Origin: Saxidomus purpurata
Taxonomy: Eukaryota > Mollusca > Bivalvia > Venerida > Veneridae
Direction of reading: 5' to 3'
Length of the DNA stretch: 64,000 nt
Assembly (NCBI GenBank): GCA_022818135.1
Contig: JAFMSR010000016.1
Coordinates: 2,060,237-2,124,236, forward strand
Of this stretch, positions 48,385-60,273 are shown piece by piece. How positions within the stretch are numbered: the first letter of the stretch is position 1; each line of letters starts with the position of its first letter. The notes under the pieces are model-generated. The model was not told where the DNA came from and did not search any database. It saw only the letters and a program-made list of their open reading frames with translations. A program made the position numbers and the translations under genes.

Positions 48385-49400
48385 CTGAAACTATTCGACA
48401 TAAATAAAATTGTTATATACAATGCATCTAAATAGAAACATTTAAATACCAAACTGTTACATGTTTGCTTGTGTATAGCCAACAATAATTACAGATGATC
48501 AAATTTCTGTATAGATCATGTAAACACTTATTGATAGCTTCTCAAAAAAGGTTCTGAAAATCAAGCAACAAATGTGACTTCCGGAATTTCAACAAGCTTA
48601 ACTATGATTTTATATAGAAGCCTAGTTAGCCAATCATGATCGCATTTCTTTTGAACTCATGTAGAAACTTACTTTCAAGAGTATCAAATGAAAAATGAAA
48701 CATGTTGAGCTTCAGCAAGCTGTTCAAAGAGTATCACAGTTTCTATCTACACACTGAATATTAGATCATACAAGCTAAAGTTTGTGCAAGCCAGCAAGAA
48801 ACCATACCGTTATTTCTCTGTGTCATTAACTTTTAACAAACACATTAGACTAGAACGATCAACATAACAACACAAACATCACTTATTTAATACATTCGGC
48901 TTAATGACAGCGTATGTGAAGTCTAGACAAACTGTACGACTTAGTACTCTTTAATACCTTGGAGACATACACCAGTTCAAAAATGAAACAAATGACTTTA
49001 TCATGAACCAGCGATGTTTGTACAATACGTTTGCTTCCGCCTCCATTCCAAACAAAATTATTACGTCAAATACTTGAATATAGCATCTGCATAAACAAGT
49101 AATTTCAAAGTTATCATCAGCTTTAGCAATGAATCCATATGCATAAGCACTGACTGGTGCAATATGTGACCCAATACCCCAACCCATGTTTATTCAACTA
49201 AAACAGGCAGCGACCGTGACATCTGACCTTGAGACCCTAAAGTCAATAGGGGTCATCATACTCATCAACTTCTCATATACCAAAATCCAACATTGATATA
49301 CATGGGTCAAAGCTTTGACCTTAAAGCTGCTCGCTCTCAGATTTAGTAAAAAAATAAAGTTCCCAAAACCCTCAGGAAATATTTTAGAACGAATAGTCAT
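48385..49400. other. Receptor intron, nothing recognised
   Basis: AT-rich sequence. Words of the AGCAAGCTTAAC type repeat a few times at 48540-48740. No gene or element is supported. Confidence 0.4.
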
Positions 49401-50215
49401 TTAACAAGAGTTGTCCCTCACAAGTGACAAATGCCAGCGAAAGAGGTGTCTCACAGTCTTTGTGTGCTCAATAATTGTGCCATGTAATTTTAAATCCTGC
49501 CATGCATGACAGAGTTACCATGCATACAGTATTCCATTACTTTTAAACACTAAGTGTGACCTTGACCTTTGAGGTAGGGACGTGGTTCTTGCACACTACA
49601 CATTATCTTGATGTGCTAAATATGTGCGCCAAACTATTTTTAAATCAATCAATGCATGTCAAATTACAGTCTGGACACAAATGTATGCATATATTCAGGA
49701 TTCTATTACCTATAAACTCTAAGTGTGACCTTGACCTTTGAGGTAGGGGCGTGGATCATGCACGCGACATGTCGGCTTGATATGCTGAACATTTGTGCCA
49801 AGTTACTTTTAAATCAATGCATGACAAAGTTATAGTCAGGACACGAATGTGTGCATATATACAGGATTCCATTACCTTCAAACTCTTAATGTGACCTTAA
49901 CCTTTGAGATAGAAACGTGGGTCTTGATGTTCTAGACATTTGTGCAATGTCATTTTAAAATCCTTCAATGCATGACAAAGTTACAGTCCGGACACGAATG
50001 TGTGCATATATAGAGGATTCCATTACCATCAAATTTTAAGTGTGACCTTGACCTTTGAGGTAGGGATGTGGGTCTTGCACGCAACACACCTTCTTGGTGT
50101 GCTGAACATTTGTGCCAAGTTATTTCAAAAGCTTTTAATGCATGACAAAGTTACAGCCCGGACACGAAAAAATGTAAGGTCGGTCGCACAGGCGGACGGA
50201 CGGACAGACGGACGG
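49400..50215. repeat. Second array of the 167 bp family
   Basis: CTAAGTGTGACCTTGACCTT words occur near 49548, 49719, 49888 and 50036, ending in GCACAGGCGGACGGACGG. Unit structure is the same as at 44.8-45.8 kb and in the same orientation. Confidence 0.85.
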
Positions 50216-50419
50216 TGCGATTTTTGCCTTTACTTATACATTTTATACTTGAATATATCATTTAGAGAAATAATTTTTCACCTGAAACTGTAAGCGAGCA
50301 GCTTTAATTAATGCATTTTGCTATGTTATCCTTTATCATGATACCAAGTCAAAGTAAGACCAATTTCTGGGCATGAAAGTTAATGAAGTAGACTCTCCTG
50401 GGCGAAAATTTCCCGAGTT

Positions 50420-50840
50420 CCACCCACCCCCCCACAAAAAAAAAAAAAACACAAAAAAACATGGAAAAACATGGAAAAAACATGGAACAACTAACATTTT
50501 CCAAGTTTTTCTATGGTTTTACATGCTTTTGTTACATTTACATGTTGTTTTTTTTAGAAACACTGAAAAAGTAATACATGTTTTTGGGGTTGGAAAACAT
50601 GGAAAACCATAGAAATCTGTATTACAGTGACAAAATGCGGAAAAAAAGCATGTAAAAAAGCTCGGAAAATCTATACTTAGAAAATTTTCATCCTTTCTGC
50701 TGCCTATATTCAACACTTTGTCAATTTTAGTACGGAAAAACACGGAATATTAGAACATAGTTTATTTTTATGCGGAAAATGTGTACAGTAGATTTTGTGA
50801 AACACTTAGTCATTTTTTGACAAAGAAAAACACGGAATTT
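50420..50840. repeat. Low-complexity GGAAAAACATGG repeats
   Basis: Short degenerate units around ACATGGAAAAACATGG and CGGAAAAACACGGAA follow a poly-A patch (50437-50470). Simple sequence, not coding. Confidence 0.7.
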
Positions 50841-51490
50841 CGGAACTTAGACTTTAAGAGCCCCGAAGGAACTTAGGGCATCATACAGAAATTAACTTGT
50901 CTGTCCGTCCAACCTCACTTCTTTGTCCGAAGCAGAACGTCAAAGGTATAAAAATGAATTACATGAAAGACTTCATTACAGTACTACAGCATGGCATGAT
51001 GCGTTGATGTGCAGTGTACAAGAACAGTTAGTCTACCTTGTCTAAAGTTTTGATAATACCCCTTTGTTACATTTTCTTGTCTAGAGCATAACTGTTTACT
51101 CTAAAAGTACTGAAGAAAAAGTGTTCAAATTGCATACAACATTAAGAAGGGCAGTGTCCAAGAATCAAAACCCTTTATCGTATCAACTTACAGCTTATTT
51201 AAAGTGTCATACCAATATTATCAGCAAAACAATTGTGGGAAGTACTCAATGATCTTCAATCTAATAGTATGTGCTTTTGAGAAATCATATATATTTTCAA
51301 ATAACACTTAATATACAATATTACTTGTACTTGTACATGTATTTGGGTTCTTAATTACTACTAAGTACTAATGTACAAATACAAATGTACAGCATTCATT
51401 TTACAACAACTCTGGGGCAGTTTTAAAAGATTTCCTTCATTTTTAATCGAGGAAAATCCACTACACGTACATTTTTTGTTGTTGTAATAT

Positions 51491-54129
51491 CGGTATTACT
51501 GATTACCGAAAACAACTTTTTACCGGAAACAACCAAAAACAAATGAGATTCCCGGAAACAGGTCTTAATTTAATAGTTTTTATTTTGAATACACTTTTTA
51601 TTATCTTAAATGATAAATGTTGATGTATTTGTTGAATATATGTAATTTTAGAACGATTTGCTAGGTTTTAAACGACCTAAATAGATGTAACTTAGTGTGT
51701 ACTTTCTGTTGTAACGGTTACCTCCCTTTGATTGTATCAAAACCGAAAATCATTGAGCTGAAAGATCTTTATTAGAATAAACAAATATTGCCTTTCGTAT
51801 TTGTTTTGTATTTTAATGTTGACTTTAGTGATTTTCCATACAACTGTTCCCTGAAAATAAAAATTTATGTACTGTATCATATCGTTGTTCATTTTGTTAT
51901 ATGTTGCAATTCATCATTATATAATGATTTATGCAAATAAGGAATATTGAATTGTTTTTCTGATTTCTGTATTTATTTTCATAATTTCATTTACGCATGG
52001 GAATTTTCGTAACGGGAAATGCAGGTAAGCTGTAAAATTGTCAAATAATTTGAAAAAAAAATAACGCTAAAATTTATCGAACTATCGCAGTTTTAGTAAA
52101 TATGAATATAACTATCCTGCGTCAATCAGCAGAGTGCATGATACATTTGTATAAACATTTTTGTAATACTTGGTAGAAAATGTAATTCAAAAGTCAAAAG
52201 TTAAAATCTTTATTTCACTTATATCATGCAAATAACATGGCAAAAAGAGGTAATATACGAGAGAAGTTTCATACATGAGGCTCATTCAATGAATGATGTA
52301 CTGATATTTATAATTTTACACATGTGGAAAAAATATGTAGCTTGTTTTACATAATAATCATAATTTTGTCATACAAAGTATAATACATTTCAACAGGGTA
52401 ATCTTAAATGGAGTGAATCATTAACCCGTGGAGAGTCATTTTAAATACTACACTACAAGATATTCTCGGTATGATTTATGTCGTTAAGAGATGGCTCTCT
52501 TTCTTACAATATTTCATGACAAATGTTTGAAAGTGACAGGAAGATTTTTTATCAAAATATACTTATCATAATGTAATACAAAACAAACAAAACTGGTTTA
52601 ATAACATGACGAGAATTGAATACAGAATTTATGTTGTTCGAGAAAAAGCTTAATCAACGACGACATAGAATGCATTTCACAAACTTGCAAAGATTCAAAT
52701 ATTCAGTTCTGTTATTTGTACTAATCAGATACAAATCATTTAATTGTTCATACATCAGAGGCCTTTGCCAGCGAAACATTTCACTGCGCGAGGTGATAAT
52801 CTGCGACAGAATTGTCAGCTTGCAGTCTTTAAGACTGTCAATTGATAATTACACTCGTGCGCCCCCTTTAATATGTGATCATACAATTTGAGTACGCAAT
52901 GTCAAAAATAATTATATAAAATAATAATACTTTAATTATGAATTATATGATGCCTCCGTCCTTTAATCTCATTACATTTGAGAGGCAAATTGTATTTTGA
53001 AATTAGTGTACAATAGCATAATGCCGCGGTATTATTATATCGTAATAAAAACGGAATACATAGATTAGTAGAATTATATGCATTGTTCCCTATGAACTAT
53101 AAACAAGGTTCATGTGTATAATTAGTTTCAAGTTTATTGACAAATCGGCATTTTACATATCATAATGTGTATAATGTATACGAAATATACGTGATGTTTC
53201 TGATTCTGTACTTTCACTTTTAAGTGACATAAAATCAAATCAGAACATGATACAAGTTTTATGCCGTTTTAATTGAAATGATTGCATTGTTGCATGTACA
53301 TGTACGTATAATGTATAACATGTTGTTTTATTTGTGTATGCAGATATTGTGTTTTAAAGTAAATACATTATTGCTGTTTGCAATTCTTGTTTAATTATTA
53401 CAATGAATACCGTGGACCGACAGAACTGTTTTTTTCGAGGAAACAAACAAGTGTGGTCACCATTGTGGTAATGTACGTTATTGGTTTGTTAATGCCCCCT
53501 GGTCATTTCTTTTTGCCCTGTGTCAGTATGACTTATTTCTAGCGTCTTTCTGTGAAATTATTTGCTGATCTTTTGAAAAATGCCCCAGTGTTAACATTGG
53601 AAACAAATTCGCACTTGGCCTACGTACTGAACCATTCTACAAACATTAACCAAAGCAGAAAGACTGTATTGTACATTAAATTCAAACTATTTAAAGTCTT
53701 CCTTGAAATATCATATCTGTCAACTGGTGCTTGCAAAAACACCTTTGTCCGTATTATTTAGTATAACAAAGATAAAAATACCGAACATTTTTTCATAATT
53801 TATAATTATCCACAATTTAAAAGTAATAATAATTTATCATTATTCACAATTTAAAAATAATTATAATTGAGTTAAAGTGATGACAGTCATATTATATGTA
53901 GGTAAGTAACTCAAATTACAATGAAAAATGACAGGCAATAACAAAAATACGTATAAGTCTCTTAAATGTTAATTAATATAATCAAAATTACACATACAAT
54001 ACAAACATATCATCTTTAGTCTAAATTATTTAATAAATCTTTAAAAATCCACTCATGGTTAAAATATCATTTATTTTCGTTTCGGTAATCTCATTTGGTT
54101 TTGGTTGTTTTCGGTAATCAGTAATACCC
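51491..54129. mobile_element. DNA element with about 65 bp inverted repeats and 9 bp target duplication
   Basis: The left end CGGTATTACTGATTACCGAA is inverted at the right end (TTCGGTAATCAGTAATACCC), and the match continues inward through AACAACCAAAACAAATGAG. TTGTAATAT occurs directly outside both ends (51482-51490 and 54130-54138). An 8-10 bp duplication is typical of Mutator-like or hAT-type elements. The two open frames inside (52616-52891 and 53552-53761) resemble no transposase I know, so the copy is probably non-autonomous. Confidence 0.82.
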
Positions 54130-54138
54130 TTGTAATAT

Positions 54139-55788
54139 TAAACATTGTATTAGAACACCTGTATCCCGTTTTCATAGTAAAACAGACTGTAACCTTGGGA
54201 ACCAGTCACTGATAACAAGAGGTCAAGTTTATCTCTAGGTTCATCAAGGGAATTTGCTCATGTTTACAAAGATAAAATTATGAATGCAACACATGTTTAC
54301 CCACTGGAGCCTGAAGGAAATATCAGGAAATAACTTTCTGCATGCTTTTTGATTGGTGGATTCAAAGCAGACATCTTTTTGAAAGTATTTTTATGATATG
54401 TGTACATCAGAAAGAATATTCTGGTGTTAATTCAATGTCTTTTTTTAAGAACAGAACTCCTGTGACAAAAATGTTAGTGGAAATTTTATGGCAGAATTTG
54501 ATAATACCATGGACTGTTTAGCAAACACTTAAGGATTTAATGAGGAGCAAACTTATGCAAAGGTAATTAAAATCAGACAGATTTTGAAAGACGTGTAGTT
54601 GAAAAAGCAGAACTTGTTGAGTTTTAACAGCTGCTTTTAGTTGATCTGGATAAAGATCACTGAAGTCATAAATTTTCAAATTATTTTTTTTTAAACTGCA
54701 AATGTTCTAGTCTGAGTCAGAGAGAGTTATACCAAAATTGGGACTTTAACAATTAGCCTAGATATTATCAGAAAATAGTTAGTACAGAACACAGTAATTG
54801 CAACCAAGTAAATGGTAAGCAACCTAATATGCAGATAGTAATTGTAGTACTTTTATCACAATGTACCATTTATGATTTTGACAGTCTATAAAATGTAAAT
54901 GGAATACCATTCTATCTAAAAATTCCTTCATTCGACAATAAATGGACTACATAGACAGTCAAATTCACTGCAATATTATAAAAACACTTCATGAAACTTG
55001 TTTCTGAATACAGAATGCAGCAGAATGTACAGGGGGGATAGAATATAAATGTAAAGGTTTACTTAGGTAAGTTGATACATGTACAAAATCATCACAGTGC
55101 ATGTTTGAAACAATTATAAATTTTGCATAAATTTTTGGAAAGTGCAGTCTTAAAATGAATATCTGGCTAATTTTCTAAAATTTACTTGATCTGTTATTCA
55201 AATCTGATAATACCATTTGTTGCTCAAAGGGAAATAGATTTATTCATTTATAAAGCGAAATGTAAAACACTTTTGAAATATATTTTTTTGTTTAGGATTT
55301 GATAATTCGTTAAAAATATATATGGCAGTCTTGAAGACACCCCTGAACTGTAGTCCAAGGTAGTTATTTGATGCATGTTTTATGTATTTCGGTTCTATTA
55401 CAGACCTTGTCGAGGAGAAGTGGCCAGATAGATGAAAAATCAAAAGATCGCGGATCTGCTAAGACTTTTAAAGCTGGGTTACAATATAGAAGGATAATTA
55501 AAATGACCTTTGGCGTGTACTGTGTATGAAGTCTAACATTGAATTGTTGTCTTGTATTATCATGATTTTGTGCTTGTTGAATCATGCAGCAGTGTTCTGA
55601 TGTGGTCAGTGGATATTGCTTCAACAAAGTTAGGCATTGACATGATTGAGACAGAAATCAAAACTAACACACTAATTAACATTTTAAGCTTAAATTAAGC
55701 AGTAGAATTGTTCCCTATTATACCCCAATATTTTGGTTTTCCCTTATCTATTTGGTTATATATCAGAACTAATTCAAGACCTACTTAC
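54139..55788. other. Receptor intron, nothing recognised
   Basis: AT-rich intron sequence with no recognisable gene, repeat array or element terminus. Confidence 0.45.
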
Positions 55789-56094
55789 ACTGAACATCGA
55801 GGTCAACTGAGACAGTTCTCTCAGATGGACTAACCAAAGCTGTATGTGTAACCACACACTGTAAACTACGTCCGTTATCAGCAGCTGTTACAGTTTTCCT
55901 GAATATTGATACAACTGTATATGTCTCTGTAGAATTAATATATGTTGCTGTCACTGCACCTGTTGATGTTGACCCTTGGTAAGACCAGGTGATATTGGCA
56001 GCAGGTCTGCTACCTGTTGTTGTACATATGACCTCCACAGTACCTCCAGAAGATACATCTCTCACCTGAGTAACTGTGGGCTGACTCGGTTTTA
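55789..56094 (-). CDS. Receptor exon: Ig domain 2
   Basis: This Ig-domain exon of 306 bp has phase 1 at both ends (acceptor CTGCAG, donor T|GTAAGT) and covers residues 212-312. The first Cys lies in VEVICTTTGSRP, the Trp in NITWSY, and the second Cys in RSLQCVVTH, which follows an ADNG turn. The pattern matches CD80-like C2 Ig domains found in nephrin and hemicentin-type proteins. The short 304 bp intron separating it from the preceding Ig exon (56095-56398) is the smallest one in the extracellular part. Confidence 0.9.
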
Positions 56095-56264
56095 CTGCAG
56101 ATAAATAAGAATGTTACATTATTTAAGACGCAGTTAAATGAAACTGCTTACTTCATATGATATACAAGTACATACCTGTAATTAGAAAATAAATGTCACC
56201 GTTTAATGTAATGCTTTTTTTGGTAAAATAAAGCTGAATAATTATTTTTGTTATTATAATGATA

Positions 56265-56277
56265 ATAATAATAACAG

Positions 56278-56337
<60 letters not shown>
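56265..56337. repeat. (ATT)n microsatellite
   Basis: A nearly pure TTA/ATT run in the 304 bp intron between Ig exons 1 and 2. Frames reading poly-Asn or poly-Leu across it are artefacts. Confidence 0.97.
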
Positions 56338-56398
56338 GTTGTTGTTGTTTTTTCAGATATTGCAATGTTGGTTACTATTATGGTGTTAAGATACTCAC

Positions 56399-56746
56399 AT
56401 GTAAGAAAAAGTATCACACTAGCAGTTTTAGAATCTATGTAAGCAGTATCAGCCTGTGGATAGTATGATCTACATATAAATGATTTCCTGTCATCAGACA
56501 CTGTAGGTGTAAATGTATGTTCTAGTGTTACAGTGTATGTGCCGTCATTCTGTAACGTTTCCGTATTGGTGATAGCCAACTGGTTAGAGCTTGATACACT
56601 TTCCTTGTACCAGACAACTGTTGGTGTAGGATAGCCACCAGTGGAAGTACACTGTATTGTAAGAAATTGTCCCTCATTCCCGTACACAACCACACGTTTG
56701 CCATCTAATGTTACCGTGTTCGATATTACAGGTGTTTGAGGATGAA
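56399..56746 (-). CDS. Receptor exon: Ig domain 1
   Basis: This is a complete Ig-domain exon with phase 1 at both ends (acceptor TTTCAG, donor T|GTGAGT). It covers residues 96-210. The first Ig cysteine is in LTIQC, the core tryptophan in VVWYKE, and the second cysteine in SFICRS, preceded by a DDRKSF turn. It resembles the Ig C2/CD80-like domains common in invertebrate adhesion receptors. The exon is 348 bp, and removing it would keep the reading frame. A trinucleotide (ATT)n tract sits just downstream in the intron. Confidence 0.9.
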
Positions 56747-56829
56747 CTGAAAGAAAACATTTTCATTGTTTTAAATCTGTCAATTAACTCTCAGACTTTC
56801 ATCAGTGAGTACAGGAAGTTTCAGACAAG

Positions 56830-57200
56830 AATATTTATAAAGATGTTCCTATAACTTTATATACAGGAACCGACCCCAAAGGCGGGATTAATTTTGATCC
56901 CATGGGTATGATTTGTTCAAAAGTGGTAGAGGACCACAACACAATGCTACAATGTACATACCAGGTATCATAGCTCTTGGCCTTGCGGTTTCAGACAAGA
57001 GCTTGAAGAAGTTTTTAAAGGTTTTTTCCTAAATAAATCTATGTAAAGCATGTGACCCCCTCAGGTAACGTCAATTTTGACCCGGGGGCATAACTTGAAC
57101 ACATTTGGCAGTGGTCCACAAACAATGCTACACACTAGATATCTTAGCTCTTAACAGTGTGATTGAGCAGAAGAAGATTTTTAAAGTTTGTCCTATGTAC
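56830..57200. repeat. Two or more units of the 14.4-17.0 kb repeat family
   Basis: ACAATGCTACAATGTACATA, GGTTTCAGACAAGA, GTTTTTTCCTAAATAAATC and TCAATTTTGACCCGGGGG are recognisable. The units are old and diverged. Located beyond the acceptor of Ig exon 1. Confidence 0.7.
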
Positions 57201-57849
57201 ATTCTAAATGGACCTAACCAGGCATTGTCAGACAGGATCTTATATTATAAACGGCAAAACAAACAAAACCTACTGGTTAGACTGCCAGGAGTCTGAGTCA
57301 CTTTTGAAGGGTTTTTATTTTTATCTTTAAGTCACAATAAATTTCAAAAAGTGTAACCATTTCTTCCTAACAAAAAACCAACATTTTCAAATATTTGTGT
57401 AACCCTACGTTATAAATGTTATGTTCCACTAACACAAAATTCTAACATGACTCAAGATTATATCTCTATATACAAAGAGTAGAACAATTATGTTTTATAA
57501 TGCCATAAACAACATTGTATATCGAAAACTGTTTTGCCATCGAGTACTTATTACTTAAAAGAAAGAAAAAGCGTATACTTTTAACGTAACTTTTAAACAC
57601 CCTCTATCAATCCACAATTTCGTTTAATGGGAAATGTGTAAAAAAAATGCAGTCTGTGAGCTTGACAACTCTGACTTAATATGTTCACAGCAAACTGCAA
57701 ACTAACTTTGAAAGATAATTTCAGTACTTTAAACAATTGTAGTGAAATTTAAAAGCAACAATTGCATTTAGCGATAATTATTTTATAAAGTGTGCATGTA
57801 CTCCTTTCAAGTGATTGTTGTTGTAGAATTTTCACGCACCCGTACTTTT

Positions 57850-58025
57850 TCTCATTTTTATAGGCGATGATTTTACCTAACCATCATTTCTTGGAAGAAC
57901 CAGTACTAGATACCTATCCTCCGTAAGAAACTGCATGACAATTGTCTCACATAAAGAGATATGGTCGGTAGTTGGGCTCGAGCCTATGACCCTCGATCAA
58001 TGAGAGGTAACGGTGATTTCAAGTC
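57850..58025 (-). mobile_element. Candidate SINE, minus strand
   Basis: Read on the minus strand, AGGCTCGAGCCCAACTACC resembles a B box region, and CTAGTACTGGTTCTTCCAAG recalls the body word of the SINE at 29735. No flanking duplication was found. It directly borders the left arm of the Penelope-like element. Confidence 0.5.
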
Positions 58026-58733
58026 AGCGACCATGGAGGAAAAAAAACAAAAATAATATCAAACAGGGAACGCCACGTACCAAAAACGCAGCCTCCCCAA
58101 AACGAACCCCACAGCACCCAGAAGTGCACACCACCAACACATACACACACACACACACGACACACACACACACAATCATGTACACACACACATATACACT
58201 ACCAACACACACTAGCATACAAAGCAAACACACGAGGACAAAACGAACAATTAAAGGAACACAGTGGGGCACCGCCTTGGAACGGTCAGTGGCAAAAACA
58301 CCACTGGGGAGCTTAAACCGGTTTATGGTGCGCACCCAACCTCACTCTTACCCCCATGATGTTCCAAAGTCACAGGACAGTGTAAATAAAAGTAATCCCT
58401 GCTAGGTGAAACTCTAACACACGCAATGGAAACAAAAGGCATGGTATGTAAAACACAAAAATGCTCGTGTATAAATATATAAAAAGCAAACCTTGAGAAC
58501 CAAAAAACGTATGTACTCAATGCCTTTGCAGAAGGCAGAGCACCAAGAGAAACACCCTTAAGGGCCCGACGAAACAGGCCAGAGGACAGAAATCAAAACA
58601 GTTTCGTCCCAGTGGGATTTAAAAACTGCCCATCACAGAGTCCTCCCCCTCTTCCGTCAGACACAATCAAAGAGGGAAGCATAGCGTCCAACTGTAAACG
58701 GGTTGAACACCAAACATGCGGTGTGTCTCAAAA

Positions 58734-58967
58734 CAGTTGGGTCGTAACCTCTTTTAACAAAACGTTTTATAATTTTAGCAAATACAGTTGGAAGTCTTTT
58801 AAGTGATTATCCACCTGTTTGTGCGGGGGTAAGAAATACAGTTGGAAGTTGAAATACAGTTGAAATACAGTTGGGTCGTAACCTCTTTTAACAAAACGTT
58901 TTATAATTTTAGCAAATACAGTTGGAAGTCTTTTAAGTGATTATCCACCTGTTTGTGCGGGGGTAAG
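58734..58967. repeat. Tandem duplication, period about 134 bp
   Basis: The block CAGTTGGGTCGTAACCTCTT through CACCTGTTTGTGCGGGGGTA occurs at 58734-58833 and again at 58868-58967, nearly identical. Between them is a short run of AAATACAGTTG words. It lies at the inner edge of the left arm of the retroelement. Confidence 0.92.
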
Positions 58968-60273
58968 AATCACGTATAACAGCGTGTAACGTTGTTACGA
59001 CCTCTAACGTTTTCCTTTCGGATACAGAAAAAAGATAGGTATTACGTAGAAAACTAGTGAAACCATAAACCAAATTCCTTAAAGTTTGAATACAAAACTG
59101 TTTATCAGTTCTTTTGCCTGTAAGTTCCTAAAAGTCCTTCAACATTGGCCGATTTAACTATAAAAACTCGCTACCACATTTCTGCCTAATGCATTTCAAA
59201 CTTTAATATCATATATAACTGGGTAAGAAAAGATACTACAAATGCCTATACAGTATATGACTGTCAGTTTATTGTGTCTGTTCATTTAAGCACGAACAGA
59301 TAGCACGTGCCAGATCCTTGTGTGGCTATTTATGCGGGAGCAACCATTTTGCCGGAAATCGATTGTTAAAACGGATACTACGGACTTTCAACTTTCCATC
59401 ATGCTGAAAAGATTCTCCGTGTGTTTAATGAAAATACGACAGCATAAATATACATGTACATGTACGTCATATATCACAAGAATCAAGCGTATTTATCCAG
59501 CTTTTTAAAAAGATGAGTTTCACTAGAGTTTCAACCGTTTTTTTTTGGTCATTTTAACAGGCGGTCAGTTTACCTAACAATCGTTTATAACTTGCTGAAA
59601 CCCGACAAAATATTCCACCGGTACGGCCTCCGAGGTGCAGACCAGCACCAAAGCCACTCAAAAACGAAACAACTAAGTACGCCACAAAACATAATTTACG
59701 ACTAACGACTATTTTTTAAATTAATTTTCATAATTGATTTGAGGCTTTCTGATATGAGTTAAAAATAGTTAATAATTCATTGCTTAATTAACCAAAATAA
59801 TTTCTTAAAGAGAGTGAAAAATGTCATGCGAAAAAACATGTAATCTAGTGCAGAGCGAAAAAACATGTAATCTAGTGCAGAGCGAAAAAACATGTAATCT
59901 AGTGCAGAGTGTATGATCCTACCGAGCGAGCCAAAACAGGTGTTTTTTCTCATTTAAGCGCAAATTAAGATGAGCGAATCAAAAAGCAAGTGATAACTTT
60001 GGTGTGACCTAAGCTGGTCTATGTGCAGCGAAGCAGCGGTTCGGATTCAATCGGTGGGTCATCACAGGCGGCTTCATGTGAAATTGATGGCATGATTATC
60101 GCAAGCCAGTGGTGATATTCGAAGTTTTTTCACAAAAAATCTACCGAGAACACATGCCTTTTTTATTTGATCATTTAAAAGAGCAAAACTTAATGCACAT
60201 AATATCAAAAAATAAAAGACTTTGACCGCGCGAATAACGCGCTATACGGCAAAATCCGTAAATTTTGACGTAA
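58968..60273. other. Sequence between left arm and RT frame
   Basis: Apart from the 27 bp repeat this is AT-rich sequence without a recognised gene. The GIY-YIG or CxC motifs expected for an N-terminal endonuclease were not seen. It may be host intron separating two independent retroelement insertions. Confidence 0.4.
59829..59910. repeat. 27 bp unit repeated three times
   Basis: GCGAAAAAACATGTAATCTA plus GTGCAGA is present three times without interruption and essentially identical. Not a CRISPR, as there are no spacers. Position is upstream of the RT frame. Confidence 0.95.

Noticed and set aside
50373..50612. Plus-strand frame rich in Lys over GGAAAAACATGG repeats
   Set aside because: Low-complexity sequence; no coding evidence.
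58560..58620. CGACGAAAC word in the retroelement 3' region as a possible hammerhead ribozyme
   Set aside because: The matching CUGANGA core and stems could not be found on either strand near it.
59829..59910. Three 27 bp repeats resembling a CRISPR array
   Set aside because: The units are directly adjacent with no spacers, and the genome is metazoan.
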